A stretch of DNA of 64,000 bases, taken from positions 1 to 64,000 of the forward strand of contig LMZT01000147.1 in assembly GCA_001567115.1 (NCBI GenBank), given 5' to 3'. Of the stretch, positions 15,089-24,906 are shown in pieces. The stretch is from Candidatus Hinthialibacteria bacterium OLB16 (GTDB lineage Bacteria > Hinthialibacterota > Hinthialibacteria > OLB16). The first letter of the stretch is position 1. Every line of letters starts with the position of its first letter. Below the pieces are notes generated by a model that was not told the origin of the DNA, ran no database searches, and saw only the letters and a program-made list of their open reading frames with translations. The position numbers were made by a program, and so were the translations under genes.

Positions 15089-17566
15089 ATGAATCTTGAA
15101 AGATTAACCGAACGCGCACGACAGGTCATGAGGCGGGCCAAAGAAGAAGCCGCCCACCTGGGAAGCAGCCATGCCTCAACCGAGCATATCCTGCTGGGGC
15201 TGATCGCCGAGACGGACAGTGTTGCGGTAACTGCCCTGAGAAATCTGGGGGCTGATCTCTCCCTGTTGCGGAAGAAAACGATCGCCCATATCCAGAATAC
15301 CTCCTATTTCCTTGAGAAAGATGCAACGCAGCTGTCTCCCAGCGGAAAAAGGGCCATCCAGTTCGCCCACCAGGAAGCTCAAAGCCTGGGGGTCAATTTC
15401 ATTGGCACTGAACACCTCCTGCTCGGAATCATCCGCGAGAGCGATGGGATTGCAGCACGGGTCCTCCTGTCTCAAGGGATCGACCTGGTCAAGGCACGCG
15501 CCGAAATTCTACGCCTGATGGGACTCAGCGGAAATTCGAGTGATCCGCAGGCCCAGGCGACCAAAAAGAAATCAAAAACACCTGCTCTGGATGCTTTTGG
15601 AACCGATCTGACCGACTTGGCACGAATGGGGAAACTCGATCCGGTGATCGGCCGCCATGATGAAGTCGAACGGGTGATCCAGATCCTCTGCCGCAGAACC
15701 AAAAACAATCCGGTTCTGATCGGTGAAGCGGGAGTCGGGAAAACAGCAATCGCTGAAGGCTTGGCTCAGAAGATTGTCAATAAACAGGCGCCGGACCTGC
15801 TGGCAAGCAAACGCCTCATCACCCTCGATCTGGCCGCGCTGGTGGCAGGGACAAAATACCGTGGCCAGTTCGAAGAGCGCCTGAAAGCGGTCCTCGAAGA
15901 AATTCGCCGCAATGACAACATCCTCCTGTTTGTCGATGAGTTGCACACACTGGTCGGGGCAGGCGCTGCCGAAGGATCGATGGATGCTTCGAACATGCTC
16001 AAGCCAGCCCTGGCGAGAGGGGAGTTGCAGTGCATCGGCGCTACCACACTCGATGAATATCGAAAACACATCGAAAAAGACAGCGCTCTTGAACGTCGGT
16101 TCCAGACAATCATTGTCAATCCACCATCGGTCAAGGAAACCATCGAAATACTGAAAGGTTTGAGCGAGAAATACGAATCACACCACCAGGTTCATTACAC
16201 CGACAAAGCCATCCAGGCAGCCTCGGAACTTTCTGACCGTTATATTACGGATCGTTTCCTCCCGGATAAGGCAATCGACCTGATCGATGAAGCGGGAGCG
16301 CGTGCCCACCTCAAGGCCACCACCCGACCGCGCGAGCTCAAGGAGCTGGATGATCGAATCGAACAGCTCAACCAGGAGATCGAAGCTGCTTCGGTGACCG
16401 AAGAGTTTGAAAAATGCATGGATCTCAAGCAGCTGCGCGATGAACTCAAGGAAGAAATTCAGACAAAGACCAGCGAGTGGGAAGAACGCAAATCCCGGGA
16501 AGAAAACCGGGTTGTCGTAGATGAGGAGGAGATTGCCTATCTCGTCTCGAAATGGACCGGAATTCCCCTGGTGAAGCTCGAGGAGAGCGAGAGCGAGCGC
16601 CTGCTCAAAATGGCGGATGAGCTGCACAAGCGCATTGTCGGGCAGGAAGATGCCATTCAGACCATTTCCAAAGCAATCCGCCGGTCACGCGCCGGACTGG
16701 CCGAAAGGAAACGCCCAATCGGGTCATTTATGTTTCTCGGGCCTACCGGTGTCGGGAAATCCGAGCTTGCCAAAGCCCTGGCGGCCTATTTGTTTGGCAA
16801 TGAGGATGCCCTCATCAACATCGATATGTCCGAATACATGGAGAAGTTCGCGGTTTCGCGCCTGGTTGGAGCGCCTCCCGGCTATATCGGGCATGACGAA
16901 GGCGGCCAGCTGACCGAAAAAGTGCGCCGCCGCCCTTATTCCGTGGTCCTGCTCGATGAGATCGAGAAAGCGCATCCGGATGTTTATAACATCCTCCTGC
17001 AGGTTCTGGAGGAAGGCCGCCTCACCGATACCACCGGCCATACAGTCGATTTCAGGAATACAGTCCTGATCATGACCTCGAACATCGGAACCCAGGAGAT
17101 TACACGCAAAACCGGGCTGGGATTCGAGGCGCACGCACAATCGCTGGATATGGCCAGCATCCGTGAACGCTTGATGAGCGAGCTGCGCCGGAATTTCCGT
17201 CCGGAATTTTTGAACCGGGTCGATGATGTGATTATCTTCCATCCACTGGATGAAGATCACATGCGCTACATCATCGATATCCTGGTTCGGGATATCGAGA
17301 GCCGCTTCAAAGGAAGCTCGACACGCATTCATTTAACGGATTCAGCACGGGAGTTTATCCTCGAAAAGGGATTCGACCCGGTTTATGGGGCCCGCCCGCT
17401 CAAGCGAGTGATGCAGAGATACCTCGAAGATCCATTGGCAGATGAAATTTTACGTGGAAAAATATTCGAGAATACCGATATTTATGTGGACCGTCGTGAT
17501 GATGATCTGGTTTTTTCCACCCCAGAGGGGGCGGTAACTTCGGAGGCTCTGGCAGAAATCAATTGA
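15089..17566 (+). CDS. clpC: AAA+ unfoldase ClpC
   Basis: HSP100 chaperone that unfolds proteins, usually for ClpP. Two N-terminal Clp repeats (residues 1-145, [26 protein letters not shown]) lead into D1 with Walker A GEAGVGKT at 212-219 and Walker [13 protein letters not shown]. The UVR-like linker [16 protein letters not shown] marks ClpC rather than ClpA or ClpB. D2 has Walker A GPTGVGKS at 551-558, [21 protein letters not shown], and [13 protein letters not shown]. The 825-residue length is typical. GAGGAG lies 9 bases before ATG. mcsA, mcsB and ctsR are not adjacent, so the Bacillus-type operon is absent. bamA follows after a 30-base gap. Confidence 0.95.
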   Translation: MNLERLTERARQVMRRAKEEAAHLGSSHASTEHILLGLIAETDSVAVTALRNLGADLSLLRKKTIAHIQNTSYFLEKDATQLSPSGKRAIQFAHQEAQSLGVNFIGTEHLLLGIIRESDGIAARVLLSQGIDLVKARAEILRLMGLSGNSSDPQAQATKKKSKTPALDAFGTDLTDLARMGKLDPVIGRHDEVERVIQILCRRTKNNPVLIGEAGVGKTAIAEGLAQKIVNKQAPDLLASKRLITLDLAALVAGTKYRGQFEERLKAVLEEIRRNDNILLFVDELHTLVGAGAAEGSMDASNMLKPALARGELQCIGATTLDEYRKHIEKDSALERRFQTIIVNPPSVKETIEILKGLSEKYESHHQVHYTDKAIQAASELSDRYITDRFLPDKAIDLIDEAGARAHLKATTRPRELKELDDRIEQLNQEIEAASVTEEFEKCMDLKQLRDELKEEIQTKTSEWEERKSREENRVVVDEEEIAYLVSKWTGIPLVKLEESESERLLKMADELHKRIVGQEDAIQTISKAIRRSRAGLAERKRPIGSFMFLGPTGVGKSELAKALAAYLFGNEDALINIDMSEYMEKFAVSRLVGAPPGYIGHDEGGQLTEKVRRRPYSVVLLDEIEKAHPDVYNILLQVLEEGRLTDTTGHTVDFRNTVLIMTSNIGTQEITRKTGLGFEAHAQSLDMASIRERLMSELRRNFRPEFLNRVDDVIIFHPLDEDHMRYIIDILVRDIESRFKGSSTRIHLTDSAREFILEKGFDPVYGARPLKRVMQRYLEDPLADEILRGKIFENTDIYVDRRDDDLVFSTPEGAVTSEALAEIN

Positions 17567-17596
17567 TGCGGGTTGGGAGTCCCGTGGGCTGATGCA

Positions 17597-20003
17597 ATGA
17601 TAAGGGTACTGACCTTCATACTATTCCTGTGTCTGACCACCACCGCCAGCCAGGGACAGGTTATCGGGGAGATTCAGGTTGAAGGGACAAAAACATCGGA
17701 TCCGGCTGAAGTCCTGAAAGTTATCAAGACCAAGGTTGGAGTTTCCCTTCAAAGCCAGCTCACCCAGCGATCGATCAGTGAAGATCTCACCCGGATCAGC
17801 GAATTGGAACGGTATGATCCACTGAGCCTGCGTGTTGAAACCCGTGGCTCAGAAACCCTGAAAACTCTCGTCTTTATTGTCAAAGAATTCCCGGTCGTTT
17901 CAGATATCCGTTACAGCGGAAACACCAAGTACAAGAAAAAAACGCCTCGATACGGAAATCGGCTTCGAGGCGGGTGAACCGCTTTTCTTCAAACCGGAAC
18001 TGATTAAAAGCCTCGATGAAAAACTCGAAACTTTTTACAGTTCAAAAGGTTTTACCAATGTCCTTGTCGAAGGACGCCAGGCCGAGGAGACCGATGCCGG
18101 AGTCGTTCTTGAATTCGCCATCGAGGAGGGGCGCAAGCTCAAACTTCAATCGGTCGGCTTTGAAGGGAATACCGCATTTACCGATGATACGCTTCGGAAA
18201 CACATCCAGACCAAACCGAAACTTCTTCATCTTTTCCGGAAGAAATTCGACAACGAGCAATTCCAGAAAGATATCAAGGCCCTTGAATACTATTACCAGC
18301 AGCATGGATTCCTCGAGGCAAAGGTTTCCGAGGGAACCAGAAAGCTGGTCAAGGATGACCGCCGCCTCGATGTCAACTTTGACATCTCCGAAGGCCCACA
18401 GTATCGACTCGGCAAGGTGGTCATCGAAGGGGCCTCGATCTTTGACCGCTCGGATATCCTCCACCCGCTTACTGTTCAACGAGGTGAAATTCTCGACCGG
18501 CCTCGGCTGGTTCAGAACCTTCAGGATGTGCGTTCACTGTATTGGAACCAGGGCTACCGGTTGGTCGATATCGAACCCGAGATCATCCCGGATCGTGAAA
18601 CCGGAGTAGCGGATTTGTTCCTGCGTGTGAATGAAGGGCAAAGGCTCAGGTTGCGGAATGTTCAAATCAAAGGTGTCGGAGAAGCTGCAGATCACAGCAC
18701 CTTCGATGTGCCTATGGAAACGAAAGATTATGTCGTTGAACGGGAATTCGAGCTGGAGGAAGGGGATGTTCTGGACTGGTCGAAAATCGAGGAAACCGAA
18801 CGAAAACTGGTGAATCTCCAGTTTTTTGAAACCCAGGAAGGTGTTTTTCCACCCAAGCTGAAACATGGTTTCCAACTTGAACCCATCCCCGGCACACGTG
18901 AAGCGGATTTGCTGCTGCAGCTGGAAGAAACCAACACCGGATTTATTCAGCTCGGGGGTGGTTTTTCAACTGACTATGGAGCCAGCCTGAACTTTGAGTT
19001 CAAAGACCGCAATGCTTTCGGGAGAGCCTGGAGCTATTCCTTTGCGGCGGATGTTGGCAGCAAGCGCCAGAGTGTGAGTCTGACTTTTTTCAATCCGCAC
19101 CTCAATAACACAGATTACACCAATCGTTACGGCGTCTATTACCGCCGGACAGATAAAATCGGTGGGAAAGATTTCTCCGAGAAACGGATTGGAGGAACTG
19201 TCGCGGTCGGCCGGCAGCTTACCAAAGAGGTCCATGCTGAGATCGAGTACCGCCTCGAACAGGTCAAGCTGGAAGATATCGGCAATGACCTGATCCTGCG
19301 GGATCCCGATGACAAGAATGCGACTCTGGTGGACAAGCTCTACGCCGAAGACAGCACAGTCACCAGCAGCGTGGCGCTGAGGGTTGCCAGAGACACACGC
19401 GATTATGTCTTCTTTCCGACCAAAGGGTTGCGGGATGTTTTCAGCATTGAGGGAGCCGGTTTGGGTGGCGACAATAAATTCGTGGGGCTGGCGGGAACAG
19501 CCGATCGATACATCCAGCTGAAAGAGAAGCTGGTTCTGGCACTGCGGGGCCATTATGCCATGCAGTTTCCGTTCGGAGATACCGAGCGAATTCCATTGCA
19601 TGAACGGTACTTCCTGGGAGGTTCGAATACCATCCGCGGATTCCGGGTAGCGGGAATTTCTCCGGTGAAATATGCTCAGCGCCGGATTGTGGATATCGAT
19701 GGGAATGAGATAATTTTTGATGATGACATGCGGGTTGGGGGCGAAGCCGAGTGGTATACCAACCTCGAACTGCGTTACCGCTGGAATGATACAGTCCAGT
19801 CGGTTGGTTTTGTCGATGCAGGCAATGTTTTCGAGGAAGCCACCGATTTTGATCTGAACACGACCCGCGCCGCAGTTGGCACCGGATTGAGGCTCAACCT
19901 GTTTAACAACGCGCTGGTTCGGCTGGACCTCGGATTCCCTGTCGCCAAAGAAGATGAGGACAAAAAGCAGAACTTCCAGTTCAATTTCGGGGCGAGTTTC
20001 TAA
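17597..20003 (+). CDS. bamA: outer membrane protein assembly factor BamA, with apparent frameshift
   Basis: Omp85-family insertase of outer membrane beta-barrels. The first frame (start ATG 17597; a TTG at 17573 is also in frame) gives a signal peptide and the first POTRA strands (VIGEIQVEGTKTSDPAEVLKVIKTK) but stops at 17977. The second frame continues exactly where the first fails, at a run of seven A (17936-17942), and carries the remaining POTRA repeats and the barrel (RYFLGGSNTIRGFRVAGISP, C-terminal FGASF). Removing one A joins them into one protein of about 800 residues. BamA is essential in diderms, so a real null is unlikely. Sequence error, or slippage at A7, is more likely. Skp and LpxD-like genes follow, the usual order. 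Confidence 0.9.
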
Positions 20004-20064
20004 TCACCTCTGGGGTGCAAGGATAGCATCACAACAATCAAGGGATGGATGAAGGAGGAGAAAA

Positions 20065-20595
20065 ATGAAAGGATATCGTGCTGTCTGGCCTGTAGTCCTG
20101 ATCGGAATTGCCATTGCTGCGGTCAGCACACCTGGTTCAAAAGCCTTTGGGGAAGCTTTGAGCATCGGTTTTGTGGATTTGGATCGAATCCGTGAGGGGT
20201 ACAAGCGTTACCAGGATGCGCTGGGATCGATCCGCGGAGTAAAAGACAAGGAGCAGGCCAATCTGGATGAAATGAGTGCCACTTTCGACAAGGCTGTCCG
20301 CCAATTTGAGCTTAAAGAAGGCCTTTTCGCAACCGAAGAGCAAAAAAAGACTGAGCTCGAGGATCTCAAAAAAAAATGGAATATCCTGAACGAGTACAAA
20401 GCAACCAAAGACCAGGATCTCGAGCGAAAAAGCCGGGAAACCCTGGGGCCATTGATCGAAAAGATTAAAACCACGATCAAAGATGTTGCCGCGAATAATG
20501 GATATCACATGATTTTCAAGCAGTCCGACCTTGCTTACAGTGATCCCCGCCTGGACATCACCGATAAAGTGCTTGCGGCTTTGAATAAGGAGTGA
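20065..20595 (+). CDS. OmpH/Skp family periplasmic chaperone
   Basis: 176 residues; GAAGGAGGAG precedes ATG 20065. A signal peptide (AVWPVVLIGIAIAAVSTPGSKAFG) is followed by GFVDLDRIREGYKRYQ, the conserved start of OmpH/Skp proteins. A long charged coiled-coil region (roughly 55-135) gives the tentacle-like hairpin. The end (PLIEKIKTTIKDVAANNGYHMIFKQSDLAYSDPRLDITDKVL) matches the family's body domain. It carries unfolded outer membrane proteins to BamA, encoded 61 bases upstream. It lies 4 bases before the LpxD-like gene, so coupling is likely. Confidence 0.9.
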   Translation: MKGYRAVWPVVLIGIAIAAVSTPGSKAFGEALSIGFVDLDRIREGYKRYQDALGSIRGVKDKEQANLDEMSATFDKAVRQFELKEGLFATEEQKKTELEDLKKKWNILNEYKATKDQDLERKSRETLGPLIEKIKTTIKDVAANNGYHMIFKQSDLAYSDPRLDITDKVLAALNKE

Positions 20596-20599
20596 AATT

Positions 20600-21625
20600 G
20601 TGCCTACCCTCCGATTGGGAGAATTAGCCGAAAGAATCGCCTGCAAGCTGGTGGGTGATCCGAATGTTCTGATATCCGGTGTCAATACGATCGATGCGGC
20701 AGGTCCAGGGGAGCTGTCGTTTGTTCATAACGAGAAATACATAAGTGCCATCCCGAATTCCCGCGCCTCGGCAATAGTTGTTCCGATGGATTTGGAGACG
20801 GAGTTCCGGCCTTTGCTGCGCAGCGCGGATCCCTATGTCACTTTTGGCGAAGCGATGCGGATTTTTCTTCCAAAGCGCCAGCGCCCCGAACCCGGGAGCC
20901 ATCCTACAGCCATGATTCATCCCACTGCCCGGATCGATCCGACCGCTTCGATCGGACCTTTCTGCTGCATCGAAGAAGGAGTGCATATCGGCCCGGAAGT
21001 TACCATCATGGCTGGATGCCAGATCGGACAAGGGACCTTCATTGGCGCAGGCTCCTGGATCTACCCGAATGTCGTTATTGGAGCGGCGGTCCGCACCGGC
21101 CAGGATGTCATCGTTCACAGTGGAACAGTCCTCATCTCGCCGGTCTGTGAGGTGATCGCAGAAAACGAGAATGCCGGGCGAAAGTTTCTGACCGAAATCG
21201 GAAAGGATGTCGAGATCGGAGCGAGTGTCACAGTCGAACCAGGACGGAATCATCCGACCCGGATCGGTCCAGGGACAAAACTGGATAACCTGGTCCGCAT
21301 CGGCGCCGAGGCGCGCATCGGTGATGATTGTATTATTGTCGCTCAGGTTTCCATCGGAGCGGGTGTCACGATCGGGAACAATGTGACGCTGGCAGGCCAG
21401 GTCTGTATCGAGCCTCATCGCCGTGTCGGGGATGAAGTCATGGTTGGGGCCAAGAGCCTGATTTCCGATGAAGTCGAGGATCGTGCCGTGGTGAGTGGCA
21501 TCCCTGCCCTGCGCCATGACCAGGATCTCCGGTTGAAGGCCCACCTGCGGCGATTGCCGAAGCTGTTTCAGCGTGTCGAAGCACTCGAAAGATCGCTCCA
21601 GTACCCCTCCGACGAACCCAGCTGA
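20600..21625 (+). CDS. LpxD-like hexapeptide acyltransferase lacking the catalytic His
   Basis: 341 residues, as in E. coli LpxD, starting at GTG with AAGGAG upstream. The N-terminal uridine-binding-type domain is clear (GVNTIDAAGPGELSFVHN, AIVVP), followed by left-handed beta-helix hexapeptides and a helical C-terminus. LpxD adds the second acyl chain to UDP-acylglucosamine in lipid A synthesis. Here the usual GADGFG loop is missing, and the IAHNV motif holding the catalytic base (E. coli His239) reads IGAEA, with Ala236 at that position. His273 matches the second conserved His. fabZ, lpxA and lpxB do not follow. The protein is therefore an LpxD homologue by position and fold, but possibly not a standard acyltransferase. 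Confidence 0.8.
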   Translation: MPTLRLGELAERIACKLVGDPNVLISGVNTIDAAGPGELSFVHNEKYISAIPNSRASAIVVPMDLETEFRPLLRSADPYVTFGEAMRIFLPKRQRPEPGSHPTAMIHPTARIDPTASIGPFCCIEEGVHIGPEVTIMAGCQIGQGTFIGAGSWIYPNVVIGAAVRTGQDVIVHSGTVLISPVCEVIAENENAGRKFLTEIGKDVEIGASVTVEPGRNHPTRIGPGTKLDNLVRIGAEARIGDDCIIVAQVSIGAGVTIGNNVTLAGQVCIEPHRRVGDEVMVGAKSLISDEVEDRAVVSGIPALRHDQDLRLKAHLRRLPKLFQRVEALERSLQYPSDEPS

Positions 21626-21647
21626 AACTGGAAACAACCAATCGATA

Positions 21648-21667
21648 AAGATCACTTCTGTGATCTT
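21648..21667 (+). terminator. perfect 8-bp hairpin between the lpxD-like and MFS genes
   Basis: AAGATCAC and GTGATCTT flank a TTCT loop, giving an uninterrupted 8-bp stem. The following CCTTTCC is only weakly T-rich. It could terminate the bamA-skp-lpxD transcript partially, or act as an RNA processing or stability element before the MFS gene. Confidence 0.35.
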
Positions 21668-21690
21668 CCTTTCCGAATCCGGGGTTTACC

Positions 21691-22914
21691 ATGCGTATCC
21701 GAGAACTTCAGGAATTTCTGGGATTGCGGCGCAGCCTGGCCGGGCTTCTGTCCATGTGCATCCTCGTGGGGATGGGCGAAAAGATGGCCGAACGCTTTCT
21801 GCCCATCTACCTCATTGCTCTTGGGGCCGGTCCACTTGCCATTGGGCTTCTGAACGGGCTTGATAACCTTTTATCCGCGTTGTATTCCCTCCCGGGCGGG
21901 CTGTTGTCGGACCGCTTTGGGCATAAAAAGGCACTCCTGATGTTCAACCTGCTTGCTATGGCCGGCTTTGCCATTGTGATCCTGATTCCCCGCTGGGAAG
22001 CGGTTCTTGCTGGAGCGGTTTTCTTTTTATCCTGGACCGCCATATCTCTTCCCGCCACAATGAGCCTCGTTTCGACCCTCCTCCCCAAAAACAAACGGAC
22101 CATGGGGGTTTCCATGCACTCACTGGTCCGGCGTATTCCGATGGGGCTGGGTCCAGTTCTGGGTGGATTGTTTATCGACATCTGGGGGCGGACCAGCGGG
22201 GTCCGGCTTGCTTTTATTCTTGCGTTCGTGATGGCTGGGCTGGCTATCTGGATTCAGCAGATTTTCCTGCCGGAGGATGTACCCGCCAAACGGGAGAGTC
22301 CCGATGATTCACAAAAGAGTCCATGCCTCCTGATGGCTCAGATGGGACCGGCTTTAAAGAATCTGCTCATCTCAGACATCCTGATTCGTTTCTGTGAGCA
22401 AATTCCTTATGCCTTTGTCGTGGTCTGGTGCATGGAAAGCATCCAGCATCCGGTTACAGCTTCTCAATTCGGATTCCTGACTGCCATCGAAATGGCCACC
22501 GCGATCCTGATCTATATCCCGGTAGCATACCTGGCCGACCGATCGACAAAAAAGCCCTTCGTGGTGGCCACTTTTGTCTTTTTCACTTTGTTCCCTCTTA
22601 TTCTGCTGTGGTGCCATTCATTCACAAGCCTTGTATTTGCTTTTGTATTGCGGGGGCTGAAGGAATTCGGGGAACCCACCAGAAAGGCATTGATCATGGA
22701 CCTTGCGCCAGAAGGAGCCAAGGCACGCATGTTCGGGCTTTATTATATGATTCGGGATGTGGTGGTATCAGTTGCGGCATTCGGTGGAGCTTTTCTCTGG
22801 ATGAGAAACCCCGCAACAAACCTGCTGGCCGCTTTCGGATTCGGAGTGCTGGGAACTCTGTGGTTTCTCTGGAAAGGTGAGGATACGGGAAAGGTTGTGG
22901 CGCAAACCGCCTGA
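21691..22914 (+). CDS. major facilitator superfamily transporter
   Basis: 407 residues with about 12 hydrophobic segments. The MFS signature loop between helices 2 and 3 is GLLSDRFGHKK, and its counterpart in the second half is YLADRSTKK. Cytoplasmic loop DLAPEGAKARMFGLYYM resembles those of drug and sugar efflux MFS proteins. The substrate cannot be told. It lies 65 bases after the lpxD-like gene, in the place where fabZ or lpxA is often found, but no lipid A link can be shown. Confidence 0.8.
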   Translation: MRIRELQEFLGLRRSLAGLLSMCILVGMGEKMAERFLPIYLIALGAGPLAIGLLNGLDNLLSALYSLPGGLLSDRFGHKKALLMFNLLAMAGFAIVILIPRWEAVLAGAVFFLSWTAISLPATMSLVSTLLPKNKRTMGVSMHSLVRRIPMGLGPVLGGLFIDIWGRTSGVRLAFILAFVMAGLAIWIQQIFLPEDVPAKRESPDDSQKSPCLLMAQMGPALKNLLISDILIRFCEQIPYAFVVVWCMESIQHPVTASQFGFLTAIEMATAILIYIPVAYLADRSTKKPFVVATFVFFTLFPLILLWCHSFTSLVFAFVLRGLKEFGEPTRKALIMDLAPEGAKARMFGLYYMIRDVVVSVAAFGGAFLWMRNPATNLLAAFGFGVLGTLWFLWKGEDTGKVVAQTA

Positions 22915-22940
22915 AAAGGGGAGGGGCCGCTTCCCTCCCC
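22914..22940 (-). terminator. intrinsic terminator between convergent genes
   Basis: GGGGAGGG (22918-22925) and CCCTCCCC (22933-22940) form a perfect 8-bp GC-rich stem with a 7-base loop. Read on the minus strand it is followed by TTTTC, so it serves the GH99-like gene ending at 22974. It may also stop transcription from the MFS gene. Confidence 0.6.
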
Positions 22941-22973
22941 TGCATTCCGGAAATGTCTGCGCTTCCTGCGGCT

Positions 22974-24821
22974 TCAGTCTGCCACAGAAAAGCGATAATT
23001 CCAGCGCCGATTCGGGGCGCTGTCTCCATTGACACCGAACTCGGATACACCCTCGAAGCTCTGGATATTGTCGGCCCAGTGGAAATCGAAACTGGGTGTT
23101 CCATCATCAAGGCCTGTCAGGTTCCTCGGGACTGCCAGCTCCATCCCATTGCCATTGACCCGATAGGATGCCTGACCGACAGTCTGCCAATCTCCATCCT
23201 TCCAGGCTTTCACAGTTGTTTCTGTTTCGGATGGAACCTCTTTGTTGATTATGTAGTCATACCCCAGCCACCCGGTCTTTGTGTTCTTGTCGCTGTCGAT
23301 GAATAACAGCATCCAGTTGGGATCGGCATGTGAGGAGATCGGCTGGCTGGTCTGCACAAAGAAAGACAGATTCCTGTCATCAAAAGCAGCTTTGGCAATG
23401 ACGAAATCATTTCGCCCAGTGTCATTGGCATACAAGGTTTCTCCATAGCCTTTATGGTTCCGATGGGTAATGTCGCCGATGGTGTCTCTGAATTCGGGGG
23501 TGGCATCTTTCCAGTCCTCGAAAGAGCCATCGATGGCGATCGTGTGGCTCCCATTTGCTTTTGGGATTTCACGTGCGCCTTTGTACCGCCGCACCCAGCT
23601 GGCCAGCTGGTAGTAGTAGTTGTCACCATGCCCACCCCGCATCGGCTCACAGTCACGGCTGTATTCCTGGGTGTACTGATCGACAAACAGCCCGCCCGGA
23701 AAATAGCAATCGGAATCTTTGTAACGGCTCCATTCAAGGAATCTGCCAGCCACCCATTCATTCCAGCCGGTTACGAAAATAAACTTCGGGTTTACCTCAA
23801 GAGCCCTTTGCCATTGTTCATCGAAATTCAGGCCCAGGCTGACTGCATCTTCACGCGGATCTTTAGCCCCTTTATGCCAGCTGCGCCCCATGGCCCCTTT
23901 TTTGTCCGCCATAGGAGCCGGGCCGGGGGTGTTGGGGAGTGCATTCTGCGCCACACCGACACTCATCTGCTCGGCTTCCCCTTTGCTGTTCTTGAAAACA
24001 TGCTGAGGAAAAACCTCCAGCCAGCTCCACTGATCCGGTCCAGTGGGGCCGATCCAGTAATCCGGCATCGGGCGCCTGAAAGTAAAAAAGTCCAGCATGG
24101 CCGGATCTTTGATATAGGCCTTGTCCGCCAGGATGAAGGGCTTCCCCTCCCAGCGGAACCACAGGTCACTCCACAGACCTGGCTGATAAAGATCTTTCCA
24201 GACACGGTCGGTGATCGGGGTGGGATCTCCAAAGGGGGCTATAAAGCCGATGGCCGGTGTGCGCGCTCCTTCCGCCCGCATTGCGGTGTATTCACGGCAG
24301 AGGGCTTCATATTCCTCCTTCCAGGTGAAAGGGGGATTGGTGGTGTCGAAGAGGACCACATCGATGCCCGCATCCACCAGCAGGGTGGCATGTTTCCGAA
24401 TCACGAATGGGTCGGTCATGATGTAGTAGCCCAGCTCCGGCTCACCCCAGTGGTGAGCGGCGGGAGGCTCAGGCCATTTGACAACCCCATCTTTGGCAGT
24501 CGCGATCAGTTTTGTATTATCGAATGGCCCTGGTCGATTGCCGGTGTGCCAGGTCCAGTAAAAAATCCCCACCTGTTTGTCCTTCTTTGGCGAACCACAG
24601 TCCTCATTCCCGGGAACAACTCTTCCGAGATCATCGGTCGCAACCCAGGTATCGGAGAACGTATCTCCATCGGTGAAAGGCTTGCCGGAAAATGGGCTAT
24701 CCGCCGAGATACACTGTGCGGGAAGAATGAGCACTGCAGCCAAGAGGAAAACTCGAGTGACAATCCGATTCAGCTTCTGATCCCGCCGGAATGAACATGC
24801 AAAGTGTTGGTTGATCGACAT
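22974..24821 (-). CDS. secreted GH99/WbsX-like protein with C-terminal CBM9/DOMON-like domain
   Basis: Start ATG 24821 is chosen because AGGAGG lies 6 bases before it and a signal peptide (VTRVFLLAAVLILPAQCISA) follows; the open frame extends further up to 24968. The protein has about 615 residues. The first 430 or so match the GH99/GH71-like barrel: VGIFYWTWHTGN, DAGIDVVLFDTTNPP, GKPFILADKAYI and the conserved FVTGWNEWVAGRF. The last 150 residues (AIDGSFEDWKDATPEF, LFIDSDKNTKTGWLGYDY, FDFHWADNI) resemble a family-9 carbohydrate-binding or DOMON-type beta-sandwich. It is an exported, probably glycan-processing enzyme with unknown linkage. It follows the subtilase gene by 85 bases. Confidence 0.75.
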   Translation of the reverse strand: MSINQHFACSFRRDQKLNRIVTRVFLLAAVLILPAQCISADSPFSGKPFTDGDTFSDTWVATDDLGRVVPGNEDCGSPKKDKQVGIFYWTWHTGNRPGPFDNTKLIATAKDGVVKWPEPPAAHHWGEPELGYYIMTDPFVIRKHATLLVDAGIDVVLFDTTNPPFTWKEEYEALCREYTAMRAEGARTPAIGFIAPFGDPTPITDRVWKDLYQPGLWSDLWFRWEGKPFILADKAYIKDPAMLDFFTFRRPMPDYWIGPTGPDQWSWLEVFPQHVFKNSKGEAEQMSVGVAQNALPNTPGPAPMADKKGAMGRSWHKGAKDPREDAVSLGLNFDEQWQRALEVNPKFIFVTGWNEWVAGRFLEWSRYKDSDCYFPGGLFVDQYTQEYSRDCEPMRGGHGDNYYYQLASWVRRYKGAREIPKANGSHTIAIDGSFEDWKDATPEFRDTIGDITHRNHKGYGETLYANDTGRNDFVIAKAAFDDRNLSFFVQTSQPISSHADPNWMLLFIDSDKNTKTGWLGYDYIINKEVPSETETTVKAWKDGDWQTVGQASYRVNGNGMELAVPRNLTGLDDGTPSFDFHWADNIQSFEGVSEFGVNGDSAPNRRWNYRFSVAD

Positions 24822-24906
24822 AGCCAGCCTCCTGCACAGATGTTTTCCTGTGATACTGAAGGAGAACTCCGATTCTGTCATCCCATGGAGATCATGGCAT
24901 CCAGAG

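Noticed and set aside
17936-17942. Programmed -1 ribosomal frameshift signal (A AAA AAC) in bamA
   Set aside because: The heptamer is present, but the shift needed is +1 (loss of one A), not -1, and no downstream pseudoknot is evident.
20624-21655. 343-residue minus-strand ORF covering the lpxD-like gene
   Set aside because: It mirrors the real gene almost exactly, has no domain pattern, and arises from codon choice (many GAT/ATC-rich codons) on the coding strand.
23454-24794. 446-residue plus-strand ORF antisense to the GH99-like gene
   Set aside because: No recognisable family, no ribosome binding site, and complete overlap with a gene whose conserved motifs are clear.
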